From assembly GCF_026393345.1 (NCBI RefSeq), contig NZ_JAPLAI010000035.1, positions 1 to 64,000 of the forward strand: 64,000 nucleotides of DNA. Direction: 5' to 3'. Origin of the DNA: Microbacterium sp. (GTDB taxonomy: Bacteria > Actinomycetota > Actinomycetes > Actinomycetales > Microbacteriaceae). This document shows positions 24,156 through 33,087 of this stretch, in pieces. A program made the position numbers and the translations under genes. The notes below the pieces were generated by a model, which made no database searches, had not been told where the DNA came from, and saw only the letters and a list, made by a program, of their open reading frames with translations. The stretch's first letter is position 1, and each line of letters begins with the position of its first letter.

Positions 24156-25586
24156 TCAGAAGGGTGCCCGATCGTCCGCGCCATTTCGCGCCGGGACGAA
24201 GTGCACCGTCGGGACGGGTGGGGTGTCGATGTAGATGCGGCCGAGCGGTGAGGTCCATTCGAGGATGCCGCCGCCGAGTTGCCTGACCCGCCAGGGAGTG
24301 AACTGTTTCATCGTGTGGTGGCGGTCGCAGAGGGATGCTTCGTTGTCGATGTGGGTGGGGCCGCCGAGGTGGTGGTCGACGGTGTGGTCGACGTCGCATC
24401 TGATCGCAGGCAGCCGACACCCCGGCCAGCGACAATGTCGGTCGCGGGCTTTGATGAACAGCCGTTGCGAGGCGCACGCGAGCCGCGCATCGCTGTGGAG
24501 CACGGTGCCGGTGATCGGGTCGGTGATCACCCGGATCCAGTGCCGTCCTGCGGCTGCGGTGCTGTCTGCGAGCCGACGGGCGGTGTCGGCGTCGATGGGG
24601 GAGCGCCCGACGAGGTCGACGGGAGCGTCGTCGGCTCCGAGGAGGGTGGTTGCGGCGACGACGACCTGGACCGTCGCGCGGATCGCGCCGAGGGTTCCCG
24701 GGCCGTCATCGGTGCGGGTGGGGTCGGCGGTGACGGCGGAGGTCAGCAGCATGTCGGCGAAGATGTCGAACTGCATCTGCGGGATCGTCCGCCCATCCGA
24801 CGCCAGTAGCGCATCCTCGACGCTCGCTCCTTCGTCCGAACCCGCAGCCACACCTTCTGCGACGGAACTGGCCGCGGCGATGCCGAACGAGGCGCCCGCA
24901 TTCGCGGCCTTCGTCCTCGCCTTCGCTTGCGCGCGGGCGTCTGCCAGAGCGCGGGCCTGCTGATGGGTGCGGTCGACGATCGCCTCGATGAGTAGGGTCG
25001 GTCCGATCACCGTCAGACCCGACATGCCGTCGGAGAGCGCGTAGGCGCGCAGGCTCCGCTGTTCGCGTGCCTCCGCGTGACGCTCCGTCAGGGTGCGCGG
25101 GTGCAGCCGCTCTGCGAGCAGGGCGAGCTCATCGCGCAGTCTGCTCGCGGACTCGTCTTCGGCTCGAGCGGCCGCGCGACGATCGAATTCTTCGCGCGCA
25201 GCGGGTGGCAGGGGCGTGCCGAGGTCGCTGATCAGATGGACATGCGCTCTCGTGATCGTCCCCTGCTCGTACGCGGCGAGGGTGGCCGGGAACCCCGACA
25301 CGATCTGCGCGGCGTCGCCGATCTGCCGCTGGACCGAGCGATCGGAGAGGCGCGATGCCGCCGCAATCTCGGAGGCGATGGCGCGGAGTGCCATATCGCG
25401 CGCCTTCACTCGGCCGGGTTGTCCCACCGTCTCGGTCTCGGCCAGCTGGAACGCATCCGCAAGCAGCCGCCGTCGCTTGGCGTCAGTGGCCGCCGCTACT
25501 ACGTCGAGCGACTGCACCCCCTGCACGATCTCGGCGAGGCGGTTGATCCCCGCGTCGCTGAGATTCGTGAAAACCTGCTCCCGCAT
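24156..25586 (-). CDS. HNH endonuclease signature protein with DUF222 (13E12-repeat family)
   Basis: C-terminal 'RHCRWPGCRLPAIRCDVDHTVDHHLGGPTHIDNEASLCDRHHTMKQFTPW'; start set at 'MREQVFTNLSDAGINRLAEI' (25586). Confidence 0.93.
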   Translation of the reverse strand: MREQVFTNLSDAGINRLAEIVQGVQSLDVVAAATDAKRRRLLADAFQLAETETVGQPGRVKARDMALRAIASEIAAASRLSDRSVQRQIGDAAQIVSGFPATLAAYEQGTITRAHVHLISDLGTPLPPAAREEFDRRAAARAEDESASRLRDELALLAERLHPRTLTERHAEAREQRSLRAYALSDGMSGLTVIGPTLLIEAIVDRTHQQARALADARAQAKARTKAANAGASFGIAAASSVAEGVAAGSDEGASVEDALLASDGRTIPQMQFDIFADMLLTSAVTADPTRTDDGPGTLGAIRATVQVVVAATTLLGADDAPVDLVGRSPIDADTARRLADSTAAAGRHWIRVITDPITGTVLHSDARLACASQRLFIKARDRHCRWPGCRLPAIRCDVDHTVDHHLGGPTHIDNEASLCDRHHTMKQFTPWRVRQLGGGILEWTSPLGRIYIDTPPVPTVHFVPARNGADDRAPF

Positions 25587-25798
25587 CGCTGCCCCTTGTC
25601 GTCGTCGACAGCACGTGCGTGCTGCTCGATCGCCGGGGCACTCGGCGGATATTGGGTGATCAGAAGGTGTCTTCCGACCTGAGAACAGTCTCCCACCACC
25701 CTCCGACATTGCGATTCGTCGGCGGGCGCGACCCTGGCGGGGCGGCGCAAAGTCCGCGACGAGCGCTGAAAAAGGCGGTGCGATCGCTGAAGGTGGGC

Positions 25799-26728
25799 CT
25801 AGAGCCGGAGCGACCGACGGTGGACGAGGACCATCACGCCACCGATGATCGCGAGGACGGCGCCGATCGCGACGACCACCCAGGCGAGGGCATCGAGCGG
25901 CGGAGTCTGACCCGGCAGGAGTGCGAGAAGCGCGTGCGGGAGCAGCCCGAGTCCGTCGTCCCAGAGTGCGATGACACGTGACGGGCCGGCGGCGGCGACA
26001 ACGGCGGCCGGGACGAGCAGCCCGACGCCGATCGCAGCGAGCAGGCCCCCGAGGGCATAAAACGTGCCGCCCTGCACCTGCAGCGCCCAGCCGGCGGCAA
26101 CGAAGGCCCAGACGAACAGGGCGAACGCGACCGCGACGAACGCGATCCGCAGCACCGGGTTGCTCCAGAACTCGTGAGAGAAGCCGTCCGCGCCCGTGAC
26201 CGACAGCGCCACCAGCGTGAGGGTGCAGCGGACGACCACGACGCCACCGACTGCCGCGATGACGGGCCACGGCGAGCGGTGCCCGACGACGAGCCGCAGC
26301 ACCAGCGCGAACACGGTCCACCCGCCGATGACGAGGATGAGGTGAACGAAAGTGGTGGCGGAACTCTGCAGGATGCGGGTGGCCACGAGCAGAGCGACGG
26401 GCACGAGGAAGATGAGCCAGCGGTCGAGCGGCAGCAGTCCTAGCGTCGACTCGCGCGCGCGCCACGGGGTGGTGGCCGACAGCCAGGTCGCGCGGGCGGC
26501 CGCGGCGCCGGGACGACCGACGAGGCGGGTGTGCGCCGAAACGGCACCGATCGCGATCCACATCGCCGCGAGCAGCAGCAGGATGCGGGCCAGCCATTCG
26601 GTCGGCAGTGCCGGTTCGGTCAGCGGCCGGACGGGCTGCGGCAGGAGGCCGCCGATCACGCCACCGATGACCATCAGGACGGCGACGACGATGACCGCGA
26701 ACACACCACGCCGCTGCGTCATTGTCAT
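25799..26728 (-). CDS. Hypothetical multi-pass membrane protein
   Basis: Start at 'MTMTQRRGVFAVIVVAVLMVIGGVIGGLL'; multiple TM stretches. Confidence 0.8.
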   Translation of the reverse strand: MTMTQRRGVFAVIVVAVLMVIGGVIGGLLPQPVRPLTEPALPTEWLARILLLLAAMWIAIGAVSAHTRLVGRPGAAAARATWLSATTPWRARESTLGLLPLDRWLIFLVPVALLVATRILQSSATTFVHLILVIGGWTVFALVLRLVVGHRSPWPVIAAVGGVVVVRCTLTLVALSVTGADGFSHEFWSNPVLRIAFVAVAFALFVWAFVAAGWALQVQGGTFYALGGLLAAIGVGLLVPAAVVAAAGPSRVIALWDDGLGLLPHALLALLPGQTPPLDALAWVVVAIGAVLAIIGGVMVLVHRRSLRL

Positions 26729-26886
26729 CCGTTCAGCGTAGTGCGCCCGTATCCGCCGGAAGACCCAGCGGGGGCGTCCGCAGACACCGGTTCGGTAACA
26801 GCGTCGCGCTGTCATCCGGCGTCACGTGCGGTCACGGTTCGTCAGAACGTGGCGGGTGTCGGAGCGGCTGCCTACGGTGGACACAT

Positions 26887-26959
26887 CGCGGCGATCCGGG
26901 TGGTCCCGGGCACCGGTTCATACCCGGTCGTGTTGCGGGTTCGACTCCCGCCGTCGCGT
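26887..26959 (+). tRNA. tRNA-like gene, anticodon CAU (Met or Ile2 type), atypical short D-arm
   Basis: Acceptor CGCGGCG/CGTCGCG (7 bp, one G-U); D-arm CCGG-GTGGTC-CCGG; anticodon arm ACCGG-TTCATAC-CCGGT (CAT at 26919-26921, U33 present); variable loop CGTGTT; T-arm GCGGG-TTCGACT-CCCGC; 73 nt, no encoded CCA. Confidence 0.65.
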
Positions 26960-27012
26960 CTACCGGCCGCACGCTCGCCGCCCACAGGGAGACACCGCCC
27001 TAGGCTGAACGG

Positions 27013-27546
27013 GTGGATGCGGCTGAACCGCGACTGCCGTTCGATCCGGCGTCGCTTTCCGTGCGGGAGCTTCTGGCCTCCTCCGTCGCCGTGCTCACGG
27101 AGCTCACACGGCGCGGACTCGTTCGTACTCGAAACTCTCCACTAGGCGATCTCGCCGAGTCGCTCGCGGTCCGCGCCTACGGCGGCGAGCTCGCCCCGAA
27201 CTCCGAGAAGAGCTACGACCTCACCGCAACGGATGGTCGCCGCATCCAGGTCAAGGCACGGCTCGTCGACCCGCTCGACAAGCGGTCGCAGAATTTCTCG
27301 GCCTTCCGGTCATGGGACTTCGAGACGGCACTGTTCGTCCTGTTCGACGCGCACACGTACGAGATCGTCTGGGCTCGTGAACTCACCTGCGACGAAGCAC
27401 GGTCGATCGGTCGCCATGTCGAGCACACGAATTCGTCCGCGATTCTGGTGCGAGGGGTCGCCGCCGCGGGCATCGATGTCACCGCCCGTCTGACCGACGC
27501 ATTCGACCGCATCGACGAGCCCGCCGAGGCGTCCACGCCGTTGTGA
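27013..27546 (+). CDS. DUF6998-like small protein with PD-(D/E)XK nuclease-like core
   Basis: 'GDLAESLAVRAYGGELAPNSEKSYDLTATDGRRIQVKARLV' matches the E...D...QxK pattern of restriction-endonuclease-like folds; GTG start. Confidence 0.7.
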   Translation: MDAAEPRLPFDPASLSVRELLASSVAVLTELTRRGLVRTRNSPLGDLAESLAVRAYGGELAPNSEKSYDLTATDGRRIQVKARLVDPLDKRSQNFSAFRSWDFETALFVLFDAHTYEIVWARELTCDEARSIGRHVEHTNSSAILVRGVAAAGIDVTARLTDAFDRIDEPAEASTPL

Positions 27547-27562
27547 CACGTCCGGTCGCACC

Positions 27563-28228
27563 TCACACCGCGGGCCCCACCACCACCAGCCCGCTCTCGT
27601 AGGCGTAGATCACGCACTGCGCGCGGTCGTGGGCACCGAGCTTCGCCATGATCCGCTTCAGGTGGGTCTTCGCGGTGTGGGCGGAGATGAACAGTTCTGC
27701 CGCGATCTCGTCGTTCGACAGGCCCCGCGCGACGAGCACGAGGATCTCCTGCTCGCGCGCGGTGAGGTTCGAGGGATCGACGATCGCCGCGCGCGCCGGC
27801 GCGGCCTGCAGGTACCGGCCGATCAGCGCACGGGTCGCCACCGGGGAGAGCAACGCATCGCCCGCGTGAACGGCACGGACGGCGCGACCGATCTCCTCGG
27901 GTTCCGCGCCCTTGCCGATGAAGCCGCTGGCGCCGGCGCGGAGCGCGGCGACCACGTACTCGTCGTCTTCGAAGGTCGTGAGCACGAGCACCCGGGTGTC
28001 GGCGAGCGCCGGGTCGGCGCAGATGGCCGCGGTGGCATCAATGCCGTCCAGGACCGGCATCCGGATGTCCATCACGATGACGTCGGGGCGGAGCTCCCCC
28101 GCAAGGTCACGGGCCTCGGCCCCGTTCTCGGCCTCGCCGACGACATCGATGTCCGGTTCCCCGCGCAGCAGCTGCGCGACGGCCCGGCGGATGAGGGGCT
28201 GATCGTCGGCGATCACGACGCGGATCAC
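27563..28228 (-). CDS. LuxR/NarL-type response regulator
   Basis: Receiver 'IRVVIADDQPLIRRAVAQLL...DVIVMDIRMPVLDGIDA' plus 'LTAREQEILVLVARGLSNDEIAAELFISAHTAKTHLKRIMAKLGAHDRAQ'. Confidence 0.96.
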   Translation of the reverse strand: MIRVVIADDQPLIRRAVAQLLRGEPDIDVVGEAENGAEARDLAGELRPDVIVMDIRMPVLDGIDATAAICADPALADTRVLVLTTFEDDEYVVAALRAGASGFIGKGAEPEEIGRAVRAVHAGDALLSPVATRALIGRYLQAAPARAAIVDPSNLTAREQEILVLVARGLSNDEIAAELFISAHTAKTHLKRIMAKLGAHDRAQCVIYAYESGLVVVGPAV

Positions 28229-29403
28229 GTGGCCGCCCCCGAGATCGGCAGCAGGGCGTCGACGCGGAACGTCCCGCCCTCGCGGGAGGCCTGCAGTGTC
28301 CCGCCGACGGCGGCGACCCGCTCCCGCATCCCGAGGATCCCACGCCCGGGTGTCGCATCGGTCACCGGGACCGTCGCGGCCGGATTGCTGACCACGATGC
28401 GCAGGCCCGCCGCATCCCGCTCGATGAGGACATGCGCGCGGGAGTCCGACCCGTGCTTCTGCGCGTTCGTGAGCGCCTCCTGGATCACGCGGTATGCCGT
28501 GACGTCGACGGCGGCGGGAAGCGCGGAGACATCGGCGTCCACGCGAGAGGTCACTCGCAACCCGGAAGCCTCGAAGTCGTCGGTGAGCGCCGCCACCCGG
28601 GTGAGGCTCGGGACGGGTGCCCGCGCCGCGCCGTCATCCTCGGCGCGAAGGCTCGACATCAGGTCCCCGATCTCACTCAGCACCCGCCGCGCCGCGGTGC
28701 GGACGGTCGCGAGCGCCTCCCGGGCGGTGTCGGGGTCGTCCTCCAGTGCGCGGCTCGCGACACCCGCGTTCAGGCTCACGACGGAGATCTGGTGCGCGAC
28801 CGCGTCGTGGAGGTCCCGCGCGATGCGCAGCCGATCCTCGGCGACGCGACGGGATGCTTCGGCCTCCCGCGCCTGCTCCGCATCCAGGGCGCGCTGCGTG
28901 AGCCCGGCGATGAACGCCCGGCGCGACCGCACCGCATCCCCCGCCGCCCCGAAGAAACCGACCGTCAGCACGATCAGCGCGGTCAGCGGATACAGCGTGC
29001 TCCACTCCTGCACGAGCCCGAACGGCAGCATGACGACGATGACGCTGGGCACGGTGAGAAGGACGGTGCGCCGCGGGTATCGGGATGCGATGGTGAAGAC
29101 GGCGATCCCGGTCGGCAGGGCGGAGAACGGCGTCAGCACGAGCGAGAACGCCGCCGCGCCAAAGCACGCCACACACGCGACCAGGACGACCCACGGCAAC
29201 CGTCGCCGCAGGAACATCAGCCCGGCCGGCAGCACCGCGATCGCAGAGCCCCAGACCGGCGGTTCGACGCCGGCTCGTGCCAGCGGCCCGAGCGTCGTCG
29301 CGAGCACGACGATCGAGGCGAGCAGGTCCCGCGCCCACCCGGGTGGGCGCCCACGCGGCGGTCCCGCCACCGGGGCGGCGGAGGGCGACGGTGCGCTGTG
29401 CAT
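28225..29403 (-). CDS. Sensor histidine kinase (HisKA_3 type)
   Basis: 'RIARDLHDAVAHQISVVSLNAGVAS', 'VIQEALTNAQKHGSDSRAHVLIE', 'GRGILGMRERVAAVGGTL'; start ATG 29403; 4-nt overlap with the regulator. Confidence 0.94.
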   Translation of the reverse strand: MHSAPSPSAAPVAGPPRGRPPGWARDLLASIVVLATTLGPLARAGVEPPVWGSAIAVLPAGLMFLRRRLPWVVLVACVACFGAAAFSLVLTPFSALPTGIAVFTIASRYPRRTVLLTVPSVIVVMLPFGLVQEWSTLYPLTALIVLTVGFFGAAGDAVRSRRAFIAGLTQRALDAEQAREAEASRRVAEDRLRIARDLHDAVAHQISVVSLNAGVASRALEDDPDTAREALATVRTAARRVLSEIGDLMSSLRAEDDGAARAPVPSLTRVAALTDDFEASGLRVTSRVDADVSALPAAVDVTAYRVIQEALTNAQKHGSDSRAHVLIERDAAGLRIVVSNPAATVPVTDATPGRGILGMRERVAAVGGTLQASREGGTFRVDALLPISGAAT

Positions 29404-29556
29404 GCCCCCAGTATCGACCGCACGCTCCGCCGGATGCGGGTCTCCGGCGCCGAATACCCCAGCCGGGGTAGCGGATTGCCCTGCCAGGGCGACGCGGACC
29501 CCTGCCCGCCAGGCGGAGGCTCGACCTACCGCCGAAAGCCCTTGAGGAGGCACACC

Positions 29557-30273
29557 ATGCCCGCATCCGTCGTGACCCGCGACCGCAACACCTCCGTCCT
29601 GTCGGTCCGGGGGCTTCACCGCACCTACGGCCGCGGCCCGAACGCGTTCGAGGCACTCCGCGGGATCGACCTCGACATCCGACTCGGCGAGAGCGTCGCG
29701 ATCGTCGGCAAGAGCGGCTCGGGAAAGTCGACACTGATGCATCTGCTGGCACTGCTCGACCGGCCGAGCGAGGGCACCGTGGTGCTCGACGGCCGGGATG
29801 TGCGCGAGATGTCGGGCCGCGAGCTCAACCGGGCGCGAAACAAGACGTTCGGTTTCGTGTTCCAGCAGTTCTTCCTCACCCCGAGCCAGACGACGGTGGA
29901 GAACGTGATGCTGCCGCTGAAGATCGCCGGGGTGGGCCGGCGTACCCGCCGCGAGCGGGCCCTCCGCACGCTCGACCAGCTCGAGCTCGGCGACAAATCC
30001 AAGAACCGTGCGGTGGACCTCTCCGGCGGGCAGAAGCAGCGCGCGGTGATCGCGCGGGCACTCGTCAACGACCCGCGGATCATTTTCGCCGATGAGCCGA
30101 CCGGCAACCTCGACAGCGTCACCGGCGGCGTCGTGGAAGACATCCTGTTCGACCTGAATCGCAACCTCGGGATCACGCTCGTGATCGTCACGCACGACGA
30201 GGATCTGGCCGCACGCTGCGACCGCCGCATCCACATCCGCGATGGCCGCGTCGACGGGGAGGACGCCCGATGA
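29557..30273 (+). CDS. ABC transporter ATP-binding protein (LolD/MacB type)
   Basis: 'VAIVGKSGSGKSTLMHLLALLDRPSEG', 'LSGGQKQRAVIARALVNDPRIIFADEPTGNLDS'. Confidence 0.96.
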   Translation: MPASVVTRDRNTSVLSVRGLHRTYGRGPNAFEALRGIDLDIRLGESVAIVGKSGSGKSTLMHLLALLDRPSEGTVVLDGRDVREMSGRELNRARNKTFGFVFQQFFLTPSQTTVENVMLPLKIAGVGRRTRRERALRTLDQLELGDKSKNRAVDLSGGQKQRAVIARALVNDPRIIFADEPTGNLDSVTGGVVEDILFDLNRNLGITLVIVTHDEDLAARCDRRIHIRDGRVDGEDAR

Positions 30274-31571
30274 ACGCCGCAGACCTCGTCGCCACCGGCG
30301 TCTCGAACACACTGCGGGCGCGCGCTCGGACAACCCTGACGGTCCTCGCGATCTTCGTCGGCGCGTTCACCCTCACCCTCACGAGCGGACTCGGCACCGG
30401 CATCAACCGCTACATCGACGACACCGTCTCCGCCCTCGGCGCGAGCGATGTGATCACGGTCACGAAGGTCAGCGATGTCGACGCCGGCGCCACCGCATCC
30501 GGCCCACGCGAATACGACCCGGATGCCGTCGTCACCGGCCAGGGTCTGGCCCGCAACGCCGTCACCCTCATGACGGCATCCGACCTCGATGACATCGGTG
30601 CAATCGACGGCGTCCTCGACGTTGCACCGGTCACCTCGGTGCAGCTCGACTACGTCCAGTACGCCGAGGGCGCACCCTATGTCGCGGGCCTCACCGCACT
30701 GGTGGCCGGCCAGACGGTGCAGCTCGCCGCCGGGACCGCGCCGGACGTGGATGCGGCCGAGCTCGAGGTCACGATCCCGGTGAGCTACGTCGAGCCGCTC
30801 GGCTTCGACGACGCGGACGAGGCGATCGGCGAGACCCTCGACCTCACACTGACGGATGCGGCGTTCACCGCGCACACGGTTCCCGCGGTCATCGTGGCGG
30901 TCGCCGAGGAAGGGCTCACCGGCCCGGGAGGCTCGAGCCTCATCGCGAACACCGCCCTGCAGGATGAGCTCGCGACGCTGCAGAGTGCGGGACTACCGGC
31001 CGACCAGCTCGACCGATGGTCGTCGGCCACCGCGTGGTTCGACCCGGGCCTCACGACAACGCAGATCGACAACCTGAAGGCGCGCCTCGCCGACGCCGGA
31101 TACACCGGCACGACGACCGCCGATCAGCTCGGCGCCTTCACCACGGTCATCGACACCATCGTGCTCGTCCTCAACGTCTTCGCCGCGATCGCCCTGCTCG
31201 CCGCGGGATTCGGGATCGTGAACACCCTGCTCATGTCGGTGCAGGAACGCACCCGCGAGATCGGCCTGATGAAGGCACTCGGCATGAGCAGTGCCCGGGT
31301 GTTCACCCTCTTCAGCATCGAAGCCGTGTTCATCGGGTTCCTCGGCAGCGCCATCGGCGTCGCGGCGGCGATGGTCGTCGGGACCGCTGCCAGCAGCATC
31401 CTCGCCGGTGCGCTGCTCTCCGCCCTGCCGGGACTCACGATCATCGCCTTCGACCCGGTGACGATCGCGCTCACGATCCTGCTCATCATGTTCGTCGCAT
31501 TCCTCGCCGGCACTCTGCCCGCAGCCCGCGCCGCCGGGAAGGACCCGGTCGAGGCGCTCCGTTACGAGTAA
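30270..31571 (+). CDS. ABC transporter permease (MacB/FtsX type)
   Basis: 'LRARARTTLTVLAIFVGAFTLTLTSGLG', 'FGIVNTLLMSVQERTREIGLMKALGMSSARVFTLFSIEAVFIGFLGSAIG'. Confidence 0.94.
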   Translation: MNAADLVATGVSNTLRARARTTLTVLAIFVGAFTLTLTSGLGTGINRYIDDTVSALGASDVITVTKVSDVDAGATASGPREYDPDAVVTGQGLARNAVTLMTASDLDDIGAIDGVLDVAPVTSVQLDYVQYAEGAPYVAGLTALVAGQTVQLAAGTAPDVDAAELEVTIPVSYVEPLGFDDADEAIGETLDLTLTDAAFTAHTVPAVIVAVAEEGLTGPGGSSLIANTALQDELATLQSAGLPADQLDRWSSATAWFDPGLTTTQIDNLKARLADAGYTGTTTADQLGAFTTVIDTIVLVLNVFAAIALLAAGFGIVNTLLMSVQERTREIGLMKALGMSSARVFTLFSIEAVFIGFLGSAIGVAAAMVVGTAASSILAGALLSALPGLTIIAFDPVTIALTILLIMFVAFLAGTLPAARAAGKDPVEALRYE

Positions 31572-31607
31572 GCCGCTCCACCCCATCGGAAATCACAGGA
31601 GGAAGAC

Positions 31608-32048
31608 ATGACCGTATCGACTCTCGGCTACCCGGCCCGCGTCGGCATCCCGCTCAGCGCGCTCATCGTCGCCGTCATCGGGAGCGCCGTGAACGCATTG
31701 ATCGCGTGGGGCGGCGTGTCGCTCGGGGCGGCAGCCACCGGCGGACTGCTGCCCGCGGCCTACATCCCGGCCACCGTTGTCGCCGCGATCGGCGGCGCGA
31801 TCGGCTGGCACCTGATCAACCGGTACGCGCGCGATCCGCGACGGGTGATGCGGTGGCTCGTTCCCGCGTTCCTGGTGCTGTCGTTCATCCCCGACGTCAT
31901 CGTGGGTCTCAGTCTCGGCTGGCTTGTCACGGTGACGCTGATGGCGATGCACGTGGCCACGATCACGGTCGGGGTGACCACGTACTCCCGGCTCATGCCG
32001 CTCCACCCCGCCGGTGTTCCGGCACCGCCGGAAGGCTCACCGGCCTGA
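31608..32048 (+). CDS. DUF6069-like membrane protein
   Basis: Four TM segments, DUF6069-like spacing; follows the ABC permease. Confidence 0.65.
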   Translation: MTVSTLGYPARVGIPLSALIVAVIGSAVNALIAWGGVSLGAAATGGLLPAAYIPATVVAAIGGAIGWHLINRYARDPRRVMRWLVPAFLVLSFIPDVIVGLSLGWLVTVTLMAMHVATITVGVTTYSRLMPLHPAGVPAPPEGSPA

Positions 32049-32056
32049 TCGGCGGG

Positions 32057-32326
32057 TCAGTCCATCGCGAGCGCGGCGGCGCGGAGTATCTGGTCCATCG
32101 TCGGCACACCGCTCGCCCGGACGACCTCGCGCCCCTCACCGTTCCGGACGATGACGGTCGGGGTGGCGGCGATGTCGAGCTCCTCGGCCAGGTCCGGCTC
32201 GAAGGCGACATCATGCTCGGTGAGGCGGCTTTCGGGGATCACTCCCGCGGCCGTTTCGAGCAGCATCCGGGTCTGTGCGCATGCGCCGCAGAACGAGGAT
32301 GAGAACAGCTCGAAGTGGACACTCAC
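32057..32326 (-). CDS. Thioredoxin/glutaredoxin-like protein
   Basis: 'VSVHFELFSSSFCGACAQTRMLLETA...ATPTVIVRNGEGREVVRASG'; CxxC active site; GTG start. Confidence 0.85.
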   Translation of the reverse strand: MSVHFELFSSSFCGACAQTRMLLETAAGVIPESRLTEHDVAFEPDLAEELDIAATPTVIVRNGEGREVVRASGVPTMDQILRAAALAMD

Positions 32327-32348
32327 CCGGGTCACGCTACGCCCATGG

Positions 32349-33008
32349 TCAGGCCGCGGTCTGGGTGTGCCGCAGCGCCGCGAGCTCACGGCCGGACCGG
32401 ACCGCCGCGGCCTCGGCGCCGGCCTTGATCTCGGCCGCCATATCGGTGAAGGCGTCGAGCGCCGGGTTGACCCCGACGAGGGTGAACTCACGCTGGACGA
32501 CGCGCAGGTCGAGGCCCCAGACGTCTTCGAGTACCCGGCGAAGCCACGACGTGGAGTGGTCCCAGCCCTCCTTCGGGGTTCCGGGGCTGTAGTTGCCGCC
32601 GAGGACCGTGACGAGCGTGGCCGGCTTGCCACGGAGGGCGGTGCCCTCGGGGTTGATGCGGGGGTCGGTATAGGCGAGGTCGAACCAGGCCTTGAAGTGC
32701 TGGGACACCCCGAAGTTGTAGAGCGGGACGGTGAACAGCAGCGCGTCCGCGGTCACGAGCTCGTCGGCCAGGGTCGTGGCGAGGGCGATCGCGTCCCGCT
32801 GCGCCTCGGAGCGGTCGGCCTCGGGGGTGAAACCGCCGGTTACGGCGTTCGGCCACGCGGTGGCGGGGATCGGGTCGGCGGCGAGGTCGCGCCGGACAAC
32901 GGTCGAATCCGGATGTGCGGCGACCCATTGTTCTTCGACGAGGTCCCCCAGCGCTCGGCTCGAGGACGTGGCGGGAAGGATGCTGGCATCCAGGCGGAAC
33001 AGCGTCAC
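32349..33008 (-). CDS. FMN-dependent NADH-azoreductase/NAD(P)H oxidoreductase
   Basis: 'LFRLDASILPATSSSRALGDLVEEQWVAAHP', 'LFTVPLYNFGVSQHFKAWFDLAYTDPRINPEG', 'VTVLGGNYSPGTPKEGWDHSTSWLRRVL'. Confidence 0.9.
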   Translation of the reverse strand: MTLFRLDASILPATSSSRALGDLVEEQWVAAHPDSTVVRRDLAADPIPATAWPNAVTGGFTPEADRSEAQRDAIALATTLADELVTADALLFTVPLYNFGVSQHFKAWFDLAYTDPRINPEGTALRGKPATLVTVLGGNYSPGTPKEGWDHSTSWLRRVLEDVWGLDLRVVQREFTLVGVNPALDAFTDMAAEIKAGAEAAAVRSGRELAALRHTQTAA

Positions 33009-33032
33009 GATGACTCCAATCGCATTTTGACT

Positions 33033-33057
33033 AGTCGCTCTGCTTTTCAAAGCGACT
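33033..33057. promoter_or_regulatory. Candidate HxlR operator (inverted repeat AGTCGCT-N11-AGCGACT) in the divergent azoR/HxlR intergenic region
   Basis: 7-bp perfect inverted repeat between divergent regulator and oxidoreductase genes. Confidence 0.5.
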
Positions 33058-33087
33058 TTGGTGACACTAGCACGATAGACTCCCGCC

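Noticed and set aside
20495-24286. 1263-aa plus-strand ORF
   Set aside because: Lies antisense to pcrA, the SseB-like gene and part of the LigD polymerase gene; its composition (rich in R, G, H, E, V) is the usual mirror image of high-GC codon usage and has no recognisable domain.
25587-26597. Long N-terminal extension of the DUF222/HNH ORF (813 aa version)
   Set aside because: The extension is antisense-free but overlaps the membrane-protein gene at 25799-26728 in another frame and is Arg/Ala-rich; the conserved protein starts at 25586.
29260-29300. T-loop-like GGTTCGA stretch near 29270 as a second tRNA
   Set aside because: Lies inside the histidine kinase coding region and no matching acceptor or anticodon stems could be drawn.
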